A stretch of DNA of 64,000 nt, from the NCBI GenBank assembly GCA_007258455.2, contig VDFB02270651.1:696120197-696184196 (forward strand). Reading direction: 5' to 3'. Shown piece by piece: positions 35,429-45,891 of the stretch; the first letter of the stretch is position 1; the number at the start of each line of letters is the position of its first letter. The position numbers were made by a program, and so were the translations under genes. The notes under the pieces are model-generated. The model had not been told where the DNA came from, searched no databases, and saw only the letters and a list, made by a program, of their open reading frames with translations. Source of the DNA: Sequoia sempervirens (lineage: Eukaryota > Streptophyta > Pinopsida > Cupressales > Cupressaceae).

Positions 35429-35884
35429 TTATAATTGGGTGGTTTGCATATTACAAGGGGAGGATGTTACATGATTAGACTTTATGTAAGATTGGATCCC
35501 CTCCTTTTGTATTTGCAACATTTCATGAAAGAGAAGTTTGACTATCGATGAGAGTTGAATGAGTTCCCATACAAATATATTAGCAGGAGCCTTTTTAAGG
35601 TCTTCAGTGCTAGGAAATTTTTGAGGAAAAGGTAATGGTGTAGGAGTGTTGTGTGCTCCCCTAGATGTTTGAGTCACTAAGTTACAACTTAGCGGTTGCA
35701 ACACATTGTTATGATTAGATTGCATCATTAATTTCAATACATCTATGATTTTTTTGTGTGATTCAATAAGGGAAGATGACTTAGGAAGCTCACTAATTAA
35801 AGGAGATCCCACTTGTGTTGTCATAACCTCAATAATTTTTTCTTTATTGGCATGATGTGTTGGTGAAGGGGATCTAAATGTCAC
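35429..35884 (-). pseudogene. E3 linker upstream of the protease
   Basis: 151 codons. The block ANIFVWELIQLSSIVKLLFH corresponds to the SIWDLL-type motif ahead of the protease in Tat elements and to the same block in E2. The N-terminal half is serine/threonine-rich. No zinc knuckle is visible, so the Gag core is missing or unrecognisable in E3. Confidence 0.55.
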
Positions 35885-35896
35885 TTTATGAGTGTC

Positions 35897-36360
35897 TTAC
35901 ATCATTATATTTTTCTTAGGAGGAGAGTTATTAGGAGAACAAAAAGCCAAATGTTTTTGACATTCATAGGTTGATTCTTTGAAAAGGACTTCATTCCAAG
36001 TAGGAGAGTGATCAAAGGTTGAATATTTTTTCTCAAGAGGGGTTTCACTAGGTGAAGGGGGACAACTAAGATATTCACGACCTTCATCGATTTTGTTGTC
36101 TAACATCAAAGTATCTAATTCACAACTAGGAGAGATACTAGAAGAAGAAGAAATATTGAACTATCATGATTACCTATGGTTGGATTGTCTTGTTTATCAA
36201 TGTATTGTCCACTAAGAGAGGTAAGAGGAGAGAAACAACTAGAATTATCAAAAATCTCATGGATTGGTTCTTCTACAAAAATATCTTTGTCACCAATGGG
36301 AGAGATATTAGGAGAGGAACAAATATAATCATTAGGAATGTCTAAGGTTGTAGTTTCTTT
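35897..36360 (-). pseudogene. E3 acidic SP-repeat region
   Basis: Irregular repeats of about 30-35 residues in two frames, with cores such as CSSPNISPIGDKDIFVEEP and CSPNNSPPKKN. They match the E1 repeats at 18940-19888 in spacing and style, so the region was part of the ancestral element's coding capacity. Function unknown. Confidence 0.5.
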
Positions 36361-36708
36361 CACAAAAACACTATCATAGGGAGGGGATAGGAAATGTTTC
36401 TTAGCATGTCTAAATATGTAAGGTAGTAGCATTGCTTGAATAAAAATGAAAAGCACATGTAACCATTTCATGCAATTTTTCAGCAATATGAACAATGTAT
36501 ATGCAAAGGTACAAAAAATTCTTATCCAATATATGCAAGATTTGAAGAATGCAAACAATGTACATGCAAGAATGAAAAGCACTTTTATCAAACTTAGGAA
36601 AAGTTTTATGAATAGAAATATTGTATATGAAAAATTGAAAAGTAATTTTATCAATGTTATGCAAAATTGTAGAAATGGAAGCATTTTCAGATGTAAGAAT
36701 GTTTGCAA
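36361..36708 (-). pseudogene. E3 membrane-like repeat frame
   Basis: The first about 105 residues of the 36115-36708 frame form three to four hydrophobic repeats of 20-24 residues (examples LLFNFSYTIFLFIKLFL and LFILACTLFAFFK), each ended by K or W. At DNA level these are tandem units of about 62-66 bp with the phrase ACAATGTAYATGCAA on the plus strand. The frame could be a real membrane-spanning leader protein or a chance translation of an A-rich tandem repeat. The similar frame in E1 (19980-20372) weakly favours the first reading. Confidence 0.35.
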
Positions 36709-37189
36709 TTGAAGTGATTTGAAGAATGAGTAAGCTAAAATGATGTTTTTGAGCTAGATGCATAAAAAAAATGTTCCAGAAACTTCCTAGACTTATACTA
36801 TATGATACTAGGAGGCTTAGGAAGCACATAAATGAGTTTTCTAATGTTGTAACAATCAATCAAAAATATAGACAAGGACTGATTCGCCGGTATGGTGAAT
36901 GAGTCCTAGAACTAGTTTTTTGCAAAATTTTCAGAAATTTTGGTTTTTTTTTATATGTTTGATATTGTATGATGTAGACCTAAGATGGAAATGCTGAATT
37001 TTAGAAATTTTTAAGAAAAACATATGCAAAAATGTAAGCTAAATGACCTTTTTACTAATGCAAAAATTTGAAACCCTAGATGCAAATTAACCAATGCAAC
37101 TCTAATGCAAAGTTAATGCAAACTAGGACTAGGATGAAAATGGACTCCAAATTAGAAAATAAGATGTTCAAAAATCATGTTCACCAAAA
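36709..37189 (-). other. E3 5' leader and primer-binding site
   Basis: Directly after the 5' LTR the minus strand reads TTTTGGTGAACATGATTT (37189-37172). TGGTGAAC is shared with E0 and E4 at the same place, and the three-element consensus resembles the complement of a tRNA-Trp 3' end as I recall it. A dyad lies at 36876-36906 (GGACTGATTCGCC / GGTGAATGAGTCC). Confidence 0.55.
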
Positions 37190-38562
37190 TGAACCAACAA
37201 TTTTGTGGATGCTATGGAATTTTCTTACACTCTTAAGATTTTTCACCTAAAAGGAGAGAGATAGAACCCAAAAATTGAATTGGTTCACTCAAATAGAGGA
37301 TTGCATGATGTGATTATGACTAAATGCAATATTGTAAATGCAAATAACTAATGAAATTTATTGACTACTGATGCAAAACCTATGAAATATGCAATGTTTG
37401 AAAACACAGTGAGATACAAGAATGAACTAAAACATGAATAAATGCAAAATAGAATTGAAAGAAGGCTAAAAAAAGTGCACTTGGGAAATGAATGTTGAAT
37501 CCAGAATTATCTGAATTCTAGCAGAAATCAGTGAAAATCACTAGTGGGGCTCATTCACCAATGATGGCGAATCAATCATGCTACTAGTAAAATCTTTTGA
37601 AAAACTGGTTTCCGATTGTCGTGAGCTGGAATATGACAAAATCACCTTTTTTAGCCTTAATTTGGGACTCATTATCCACTGATGGTGAATTAATCCTCTC
37701 CCAAAATTTTGTGAAATCAAACCTATCAATTTTATAGCTCCAAATCTGCACTTGTCTTCTTGTTGGGTTGACAGAGTCAAATCTGTAGAAAAAAAACTAT
37801 AGGTTGTCTCCAAGCTTGAAATAGGGTTAATTTGACTTGAAACACTTTGTTGACTTGCTTACCACCTTTGAACACCTAATTTCTTGAAAAAAATTTATGC
37901 AAATTTTTGCAAACAAACATGCAAAAGGGGAAAAATGGTTAAGGGTTAGATTATAGGGACTTTCCTTGGTCAAATCCTACTTTTGTAATCAAACCCTTAG
38001 TAAAGAAATGTAATAAAATGAACAAGAAAAGATAAATAAATAACATGAAAATGTCCTTAACTCACCACAACCTTGTTGGAAAAATTTGAAGTTATGTCAA
38101 TGGCTGCCCCAAGATGCTTGATTGAATGATGCAAAGTGCTTGAATGCTAATTGATGAATGCAAGTGAACTTGATGATTGAGAGATTGTAGGAGATGTAAA
38201 ATAAGGAAAAAAACACTTATTATACACTCTTGTGCCCTAATAACCTAATGATACCTCATCACAAGCTGACATAAGGTAATTTTGAATAAAAACATGATAG
38301 AAAATTTGAATTATTTTGATTTTGGAGCCAAGAGGGACTCATTCGCCACCCATGGTGAATGGGTCCCACCTTGGGCTTGAAACTGGGTGTTGGGAATTAA
38401 GTCACATTTAATGTTACTTGTCGGGTTTACATCAAAAAAATACACTTAATTAAGCCTTAAGAGTGCATAAAGGGGTCAAATAAAGCATAAGAAAGGTGTA
38501 AATAGTGAAATTAAGCCTAGAAAAGTGTGAAATCTTGTTACAAGACTTTACAACACTTTATT
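37190..38562 (-). repeat. E3 5' LTR, truncated
   Basis: Closely related to 31603-32970 but stops at TTTACAACACTTTA (38562), losing the outer part of U3. Dyads at 37545-37577, 37663-37695 and 38334-38367. Confidence 0.8.
38217..38367 (-). promoter_or_regulatory. E3 5' LTR promoter: dyad plus TATA box
   Basis: TATAATAA on the minus strand from 38224. The dyad GGGACTCATTCGCCA / TGGTGAATGGGTCCC begins 109 bp upstream at 38334. Confidence 0.7.
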
Positions 38563-38799
38563 GTACATGTCTACCAAAGCATTCTATCAAAGGGTTCATT
38601 TCCTTGCTACTATGGATAAAAGCCTAATAATAGGTTCTTTCGAACAAGCTATGGATAGGGAAAATAGTAAGCATAATAGTCAGAAATATATAGTTTAATA
38701 AGTACTCAAAATTTTGTTTATTATCTCATACATTATAAGCCATGACGTGCATCACTATTGTAGTTTCCGTGATTGAATAATTTGTTGTTTTATTTTCAG
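38563..38799. repeat. Resumption of the hairpin-array unit and end of the large intron
   Basis: 38563-38662 continues the unit interrupted by E3 (ACATGTCTACCAAAGCATTC, TTCCTTGCTACTATGG). The rest is ordinary AT-rich intron up to the acceptor TATTTTCAG at 38791-38799. Confidence 0.7.
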
Positions 38800-39170
38800 A
38801 TGTTGGAAGTAGATACACCTCCAAATGTTTATAGGGTAATGGAGCTTGGTGTTTCATCTACTATAGACTCCTTGATGCCCCTCACAAAGGTATGAGGTAG
38901 ATTACTAAATTTCAATTTTCATTCATTGTTATAACTTTAGTTAGTGAAAAATCAAACCATTATTGATTCATTGTTTAATTTCTCTTTGGATGGTTTCTGC
39001 AGGGCTTCAACATGCCTCAACATGTGCATTTGAATATTTCCCTTGAGAAGAGTGATCATTAGATGGCGGTAAGTGATTATTTTGTTAAATATATCATTTT
39101 TTATAATGTAATTTCTATATATTAATGTATTTAATTGTTATTGTAATAGATAAGGCTTGACCAAGAATGA

Positions 39171-39795
39171 AACCCTAGGAGGAGCATTAGGATCATTCAT
39201 TGACCTTAGAAAAATGAGTGAAAACCCTATCGCCATTTGATCAACAAGCAAAGGATAGGAGTTTATTTCGAGAGCATGGAGAGCAATGACTTTTGATTCT
39301 AGAGCCCTTTGTTGTTTTCCTATATGGCATTTTTGTAAATATTGTGTTTTGCATATATTTGATATTATATGCTTATATGGAATTCTCATTAGCCTATATG
39401 GCTATTTTGTATATATTTTATACTTACATCGACATATATTGATGTATGCCTACATGACTATTTGGCTATTACAAATATTTTTTATCGATGGTGTCCATAT
39501 TTTCATTATAAATCCATGGTTCAATAGATATGAGTTACGTGTATTCAAGTGTATACAAATTATGTGTATAATTTGTGACTTACATGTTTTCATGCTATAC
39601 CTTGTATTCATGCATATACTTTGTATTAATTTTTGTATACTATGTATTCATGTGTATACTTCAAGGCTTACATGTATTTTAGTACTTGTGATTCCTTTAT
39701 TCACATGTATCCTTGAATTATTCACATGTATACTTATTAATTGGTTAGCCCTAGCATTGGTCATTGTTGTCCTTCATGGTTTGTCTTCAATATTT
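39171..39795. other. AT-rich 3' flank of the decayed gene
   Basis: The sequence is repetitive in style (TATATGG, TGTATTCATG and CATGTATAC phrases). A 198-codon frame here is dominated by I, Y, C and F and looks like a translation of this composition, not a gene. Confidence 0.45.
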
Positions 39796-40339
39796 GGGTA
39801 TGTGCAGGATCATGGTATGCCAAACAAGCCCTTAAGTGGCAATGAAAATTCAAAACAATTAGAGTTAGGCAACTTGATGTAAAAATTTGAATAAGTTATC
39901 TATATTATTTCAAAAACATGTAAGAATAGATTCTGTGAGAAATTGAATGTAGTTTCTAAACTACTAGGTTTATTTTTTTTAAAACAAAATCTATTTGGTG
40001 AAAATTTAAAATTTCAATGCAGTATTACTTAAATTTCAGGAAAAAATTCAAAAGTAGGTGTTTGTCTTACCACCCTAACCATAATAAAATGATAATATTT
40101 TTTTATGAGATTTTAGATGTAAGTAGAGGACTCATGTCTGGATGTGACACATATTTTTTTGTAATTTTTTTCCATGTAAATAATTAATTATGAATTTTTT
40201 ATTACAACTTTTAAAAATATAAAACTCGTGATGTCTAACCACCTTTAACTTGGCTGTACCCCATGAAATTCAATTTTTAATCCTATAAGATGCAAAAGCA
40301 TAGAATGAAACGCATGTTTTGATTCAAAATATGGATTCC
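39796..40339. mobile_element. Second copy of the small inverted-repeat DNA element, cut by the assembly gap
   Basis: Starts GGGTATGTGCAGGATCATGG and aligns in reverse orientation with 17859 down to about 17320, including CCCTTAAGTGGC, ACATGTAAGAATAGA and the ATTAATTATGA stretch. The other end should lie in or beyond the gap and is not visible after it. Confidence 0.6.
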
Positions 40340-40439
40340 NNNNNNNNNNNNNNNNNNNNNNNNNNNNNNNNNNNNNNNNNNNNNNNNNNNNNNNNNNNNN
40401 NNNNNNNNNNNNNNNNNNNNNNNNNNNNNNNNNNNNNNN
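40340..40439. other. Assembly gap (100 N)
   Basis: Exactly 100 N, the usual placeholder for a gap of unknown size. Statements about continuity across it are unsafe. Confidence 0.99.
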
Positions 40440-41930
40440 AATTAGAAAATCCAAAACATTAGAAAATCCAAAAATCCAAAAACATTGAAAAATCACCAAA
40501 AACCAAAAATATTCATAACATATCAAAAATCCAAAAATACATCAAAAAGTCAGTCAAAAAATTAAAAAAAAATCGTCTTGTCGAACTACGAGTCTCTAAG
40601 CCTTGAAAGTAGGAAAGGTTGATCTTTGATCATCCCACGAGACACTTAGGTCAGTCCTTTAGTAGTCTATTATAATAAACTGACATTTCATCATGTATAT
40701 CTTCATCTATAAATCGGTCAAGTCCTCAGTTGAACTACATGGTCTCTACATGTATAATGTAGGCAAGGATAATCTTTTGATCAACCCCCGAGGCCCCTAA
40801 GATAGGTCCTTAGGTTAGTCTATTGGTCAAAATCTCAGAAAACCCCAAAAACATTTGAAAATCTTGAAAAATACCAAAAATAGCCTCAAAACATTACAAA
40901 ACTCTAAAAACATCCAAAAATTTGAAAATATCCATTTGTCTCATCTTGCTTACACCCACAATAACATCGCTCATAATAAACAATTGTCAGATCCTCAACC
41001 TTTGGTGAAACAATTAGAAACAAGTCTAGTAGGTTAAAAGTGAAACCTCAAAACATCAAGTCTCAAGTTTAAATCAGTACAAAAACAAGTTGGTCAACTC
41101 TTTGTGTCAATAGCCCATCATCTAGTCAATCACACTTCAATCATCTAATAACATCATGTCCTAGGATGTATCCTTCCTACAATGGGCATTATTTATCAGA
41201 AAGAGCACTTTGGATAAACGAAATGACATGCCGCCATCCACTAACATGTCCTACGATGTATCCTTCCTACAATGGGCAATATATTTTGGAAATAGTTTTG
41301 ATTCTTATCCTTGAAAACACATTTCCTTTTGGTTAGTAGTATTGAAGAACATCAGCTTGTATGTTTACTTTATCTTGGTCTTTTGACTTATCTTATTGCG
41401 CTCATTCCAAGGACCTCTCGATGATATCCGAACAAAGGATTTAGAGAAATAGGAATGGGGCAATGATCATTATCTTTTTTCTGATGTGCTTGTTGGATAT
41501 TCTTGTAAAATAACCTTGGTGAATACTTTCTCTATTAGATATGTATGGAGGATGTTTTGGACAACTTGTTGACTATTGCGTTGATAGGTTATACCTTTCT
41601 GTGTTTTGGTCTGAGAGGTTTGAAACTTGTAAAGTACATCGGTAGCAAGGTTTTGTATGTCAGGTGTGAACAAGAATACTCCTATCTATTTGTCAAGTCA
41701 AAGTCCATCACACTAGGTGCAACACCATCCTAGTTCTCTATACCTTGATACATCATACCACATGTGTTATCAAACGTAAGGAAATTGTCCCTTTGAAAAT
41801 ACTAACTCCTCAGCAAGTAGTCATCATCATTTGCATATTCATCATCTTATGTCTTGTTGGAATGTCTTCTTCTCTTTCATTCCTTCTTTTCTTTTCACGC
41901 TAACAAGGTACTATTACAGTTAGTCATCAT
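40440..41930. other. Non-coding repeat-derived DNA with a 38-bp direct repeat
   Basis: Opens with AAAATCCAAAAA-type runs typical of LTR or untranslated retroelement sequence. The stretch around GATGTATCCTTCCTACAATG occurs at 41155-41192 and again at 41245-41282, 90 bp apart, with only a few differences. No gene is supported. Confidence 0.5.
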
Positions 41931-43060
41931 CAATCATCATCATCGATCCTGCATCCACAAATCATTAGCATATTGCATAAACAAATCATATAGGAAACAT
42001 ATGCATTGCATCTCCACATAAATGTATTATTATAAGAAATTTTCATAAATAAGCACATCCATTTTTCATCATATTACATCTATTTTCCATCATATTGAAC
42101 CATCACATAAACCATCGCATAACATTCATTTGCATGAAAAATTTCATAACCATTTCATATTACCACCTATTGCATAAACATAATAGGTACGAGAGAATTA
42201 TAGATAATCCATTACATTATAAGCATACATATTCACATCACATAAACATCGTAAAGTCATCTCTCACATTACATTCATCTTGCATCACCATACCACTTTG
42301 CATTCACATATCATTTCATATATTACATCACATCACAATAAATGCATCACATACATCTCACAATCATTAAACATACATTTAGGATAATATATATTTGTTA
42401 TTCTTAGCATCGTAAAACCATCTCATTTACATCATCAATACATATCATATAAAACATGAACATTGCATTCACATTGCATCATACCTATCATAAAAACATA
42501 CATATCATCCATCAGTCATCCATATCATATAGAACACCTCATAAATAACCACATTGCAATCATTTTTGCATTTCATTGCATAAATCATTCCATATCATTA
42601 TAAGCATTCAAAGCATAATAGGAACATAAAAATCCATTACATTAAAAGCGTACATCCATCCATAATCATTTTTCACATATCATTTCACGTATACACCATA
42701 TATCATCTCCATATCATTTTGCATATTACATCATCCATCACATATCACATATCATATTATTTGCATCAACATACACAAATCATCATATAGATTACATCAG
42801 CATATACATCATCGTCCATCCACATCGCATATCATATAAATCCATTTGCATATCATATATTAAATAGCACAATATAGATCTATTAATAATGCATACATCA
42901 TTAAAAAAGAAATGCATCCATAAATACATCACATAACATCATATAAATCCATTTGCATATCATAAAATGATTGCATAGCATATAGATGTAGAACCATCCA
43001 TAAAATGCATAAATAAATGATACACATCACATCATATCAACATCATCATCTCATATATAT
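41930..43060. repeat. Low-complexity CATATCA/CATCACAT-rich tract
   Basis: About 1.1 kb built almost wholly from short words of C, A and T (CATATCA, TTGCATAT, ATCACAT) with no fixed period. Open frames here are compositional artefacts. Confidence 0.8.
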
Positions 43061-43599
43061 ATCATCATTAGGTAACTGTCATAATACAAAATAATTGAAT
43101 CACTGTGCATGTCTATCAATAAGTACAAAAAGGCCCATCGGGCTATAAAAAATGAGCCCATATGGCACAAAAAAATGATGTCTTGATCAAAATGAGGCCT
43201 AACCCTCCTGTTTGCTATCCTCGCCTCTGTCACCATGACCCTTTGCTGGTTTGTGGCTAGTCTGCTGTGAGTAATTTGGGGCTTCCTCTACTCTAGGTAC
43301 ACATTGATGATAGTGCATGCGATAATAGTCGGCCTCCCAGATGGCCTCCCTGTAAGATCAAAGAGGCACTGTGTTCTGAGAGGAGGAGGTTGTCATGTTC
43401 TCCAATTCTTGTCTTCAGCCCATCTCTACAGCCACCTATAGCTATGCGGCCTACCTCTGCAAAATATCCTAGTCCCTCTCAGCCCTAGCTTGATCCCTCT
43501 TCGCCATCAAGGTCTAAACCTAAGCCTATAGCTGTGTAATCAAGACATCTCAGGGATTTGGCTACCCTGCTGGCTATGCTCATGCGGGCTACACATGAG

Positions 43600-44830
43600 G
43601 CTGACCCTCACCCTCAGCTCATGGTGGCACATCTGCCTTCTCCTAGTCCTACATCTGAACATCAGCTTGGACTAGCTGAGCTGGGACCTTGATCGGTTGA
43701 TCTTGTCGATCACCATCTCTCAGTCCTTGTCCTCCCCCTCTGCCCCTCGACCTCTGTCGAGCACAGGGTGCTCCTGGAACTGTCAACCGTAGGAGTGGCT
43801 GAAACCAATCTATGTAGGCCTGAGTGACCCCTAGATCCGTAGGTCCCTGATCATAAACTCGAGGCCAAGCCACCAACTATCTGAAGTTGTCAACAACCTC
43901 GAAGGCAGGAATGTATCGCCCCCACTAACCCTGTGATACAATGCGGGAAAATATGGACACACAATCATCATCAGGTCGGTCTTGTGCCTCACTGAACTAG
44001 CCCTGGATGCCCCCTGGCAGGTATCTCTCCACCATAGTATGCTCTTGCCCCTACATAAACCAGTCCTGATGAGCAAAGAAGATCTGTTGGGCATCGTCGG
44101 CCCATCTAGGGTGACCAAGGTATGGGTGCCATGTGAAAACCTACATCTCATCTAGGACCCTCCTCTAGTGAGGAATCCTATGCTCACCTGTGTGTGTAAA
44201 GGACATGCCACCTCTATAACATTACACTAGGGGATCATCAGGCCCCATCGGCACTGGAACTCGCGACCAAAGAACAACGATGTGCTCCCACACCCACACA
44301 TGGAGAAGTGTAACGCCTGCTCTGAGTGCTCTACCATCAAGGTAGACGCAATTTTGTAAGTCTCTGTAGATTGAAGCTATAAGAACATTCCCCCAAGCAA
44401 AGTGAACTGGCCTATTATGCATCACCATTCGCTCCCAACAAAGTCCCCAACCAGGACTGAAATATCAGCCTTGCCCATTCGAGGAAATGAGACCTGAAAT
44501 AATAGTCGCAACCACCAAGTGGAAGGGAGAGGTTAGAGCCCTATGACCCTCAAGCTCTATCTGACACTCACAATAGATAACATCCTCTATAGCGAGGACT
44601 ATGTGACAGGAATCTCGTCCAACATCCATGTCATAAATAACACGCTTCCCATGAATCGGTAATCTAAGGATCCACCACACGTTCTCCAGGGTGATGATAG
44701 CCTCGCTAGTGGGAAGGTGGAAGGATGAGGTCTCACTGTGCCATCTCTTGACAAGTGGTGACATCATCCCAAGGTGGGTATGCATAGGCACTACATATGC
44801 AATGTACCACAATCCCATGTCCCATAGTCG
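43600..44830 (-). pseudogene. Plant mobile domain (PMD) protein remnant
   Basis: The N-terminal frame (44818-44465) shows LVKRWHSETSSFHLPTSEAI, then ITLENVWWILRLPIHGKRV, the hallmark of the plant mobile (aminotransferase-like) domain. The next part (44428-44222) gives ASIYRDLQNCV and LLHVWVWEHI, also typical. The tail at 43876-43649 has VTQAYIDWF and an Arg/Gly-rich end. Frameshifts and stops separate these pieces. GC content is clearly higher than in the surroundings. PMD proteins occur as host genes (MAIN/MAIL type) and, as I recall, as antisense frames in some Tat-lineage retrotransposons. A plus-strand LTR follows at 45892, which fits the second origin. Confidence 0.75.
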
Positions 44831-44989
44831 ATCCTGATCCCTATTGCTAAGGTCTCACAGGTAACCGAATATCTCGCATGATCTATGCTCTCAAGAATAA
44901 ATCTCCCTCACCTCGTCCTACATCAGGAAAGATCACCATGTTAAGTCTTTTGAGAAATTTCATTTCGAACGTCCAAAAAATAACCCAGC

Positions 44990-45300
44990 ATCGCTATCTG
45001 TGAAGGCGTCGTAGTTTGGAAGTTACAAACTGGGATGCAGGAGTGCTAAACTTTGAAATTGCACTGCCGTAGTGCACTTTTCTTAAAAGCAACACAGTTT
45101 GGCAAGATTCCAGTCTAAAATTGCACCATCGTGTCACACTTTGAAATGCCCCTGCTGGAGGAGCAAAAGCATCAGAGTTTGAAGTTTGTCTCAAAACTCC
45201 AAACTCCACCATCACGGTGCACTTTAATGATGGTGGGCTAGTTTGACCTTTGAGCGGTGCACTTTGAAATTTGAGTGGTGCTATATAGTGCCACTACAAA
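44990..45300. repeat. Cluster of short GTGCACTTTGAAAT-type quasi-repeats with local dyads
   Basis: Recurrent words GCACTTTGAAATT, TGCACTGCCGTAGTGCA, ACCATCACGGTGCACTTT and GTGGTGCTATATAGTGCCAC form several imperfect hairpins within about 300 bp upstream of the PMD frame. This could be its leader or promoter, or transposon sequence. Confidence 0.5.
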
Positions 45301-45891
45301 AGAACTAACTTTAAAAGCATTAAATGAACATGAAAAATGAAAAACAAAGCTCAAGTAAGGATCAATTACCAGTGCCCCAATGCTGAGTGGTCACTGGTAT
45401 GTCCAGACTTGGTCAGAAATGTGCATCGGGGGCTATTGTTGCCCCATCTTTTCAAAATTTCAGAGCTCAAATCTCAAAAATTTCTAAAGGGTTGTGTGTG
45501 AAAATGAATTGAAAGTGACCCCTCAGCCCCTTCTAAGCCTGAAAATTAGGGTTTTTTTACCCTGTTTGACTATAACGCTAGGGTTTTGAGCTCTTGAACC
45601 TGTTTTTGTCTGGTTGAGGCATGTTTTACATCGTTTTATTGCAAGACATGTTTTTGAAGTCTTGGAGCCTTTCTAGACCTATGGGTCACCTTTTCCTCTC
45701 TTTTTTCATGAGATCACCCAAAAATCAAAATTTCCATTCAATCTCTCGAGGGGGTTGTATAGTAGCATGTTTTCTCTCGCAGGGTAGTAGTGGAGCAAGA
45801 TTTTGAGAATGGATTTTTTTTAATCTTTGATCAAGATAGTTTATACTTTGAACCAACACAACAAGTACATTACTTCAAATACGAGAAAAAT
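45301..45891. other. Intervening sequence ahead of the plus-strand LTR
   Basis: No gene. It ends in a purine-rich stretch (ACGAGAAAAA) directly before the LTR, which could be a polypurine tract and would make the following LTR a 3' LTR. Confidence 0.4.

Larger units (their letters stand above)
31603..38562 (-). mobile_element. E3: minus-strand Ty3/gypsy-type element inserted in the hairpin array
   Basis: The left 3' LTR (31603 to about 33232) and right 5' LTR (37190-38562) both begin TGAACCAACAATTTTGTGG on the plus strand. The right LTR is truncated by about 260 bp. Flanks on both sides belong to the same hairpin-array unit (left ACACATCTAC, right TACATGTCTACC), so the insertion target is clear although the 5-bp duplication is blurred by the truncation. 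Internal order on the minus strand: primer-binding site, leader with a dyad (36876-36906), membrane-like frame, acidic repeats, protease linker, protease, C-terminal linker, polypurine tract. No reverse transcriptase or integrase. Confidence 0.85.
27780..39170 (+). pseudogene. Decayed multi-exon gene of unknown family, probably transposon-borne
   Basis: Exons with canonical splice signals, nearly all phase 0: an upstream exon ending at 28113 (GAATAG|GTAAGG), 28632-29654 (ends CAA|GTAAAT), 29752-29831 (damaged donor), 29914-29979 (CAG|GTAATA), 38800-38889 (AAG|GTATGA), 39003-39068 (GCG|GTAAGT) and 39150-39170. The product would be about 490 residues: a Q/P-rich start, a coiled-coil-like stretch (IEELVTRLNDLAGSTMERK), a Trp/Cys-rich middle (HQGIRKFFWDRWYMVF), an Arg-rich linker and a C-terminus with GVSSTIDSLMPLTK. 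I do not recognise the family. Nonsense codons in the frame can almost all be read as CAA, CAG or CGA turned into TAA, TAG or TGA. The 8.8-kb intron 29980-38799 holds the hairpin array and E3. Confidence 0.6.

Noticed and set aside
36446..36712. 88-codon plus-strand frame opposite the E3 hydrophobic frame
   Set aside because: Shadow of the same tandem repeat on the other strand, with no independent support.
39286..39882. 198-codon plus-strand frame
   Set aside because: Residue content is I, Y, C and F throughout, from TATATGG/TGTATAC-rich DNA. The frame overlaps the small DNA element boundary and has no domain pattern.
42095..42370. 91-codon frame rich in H, I, S and T
   Set aside because: A translation of the CATATCA low-complexity tract; both strands give similar-looking frames.
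43831..44151. 106-codon minus-strand frame in the PMD region
   Set aside because: It is a shifted frame over the PMD remnant. The fitting PMD residues lie in the other frames, so it is not a separate gene.
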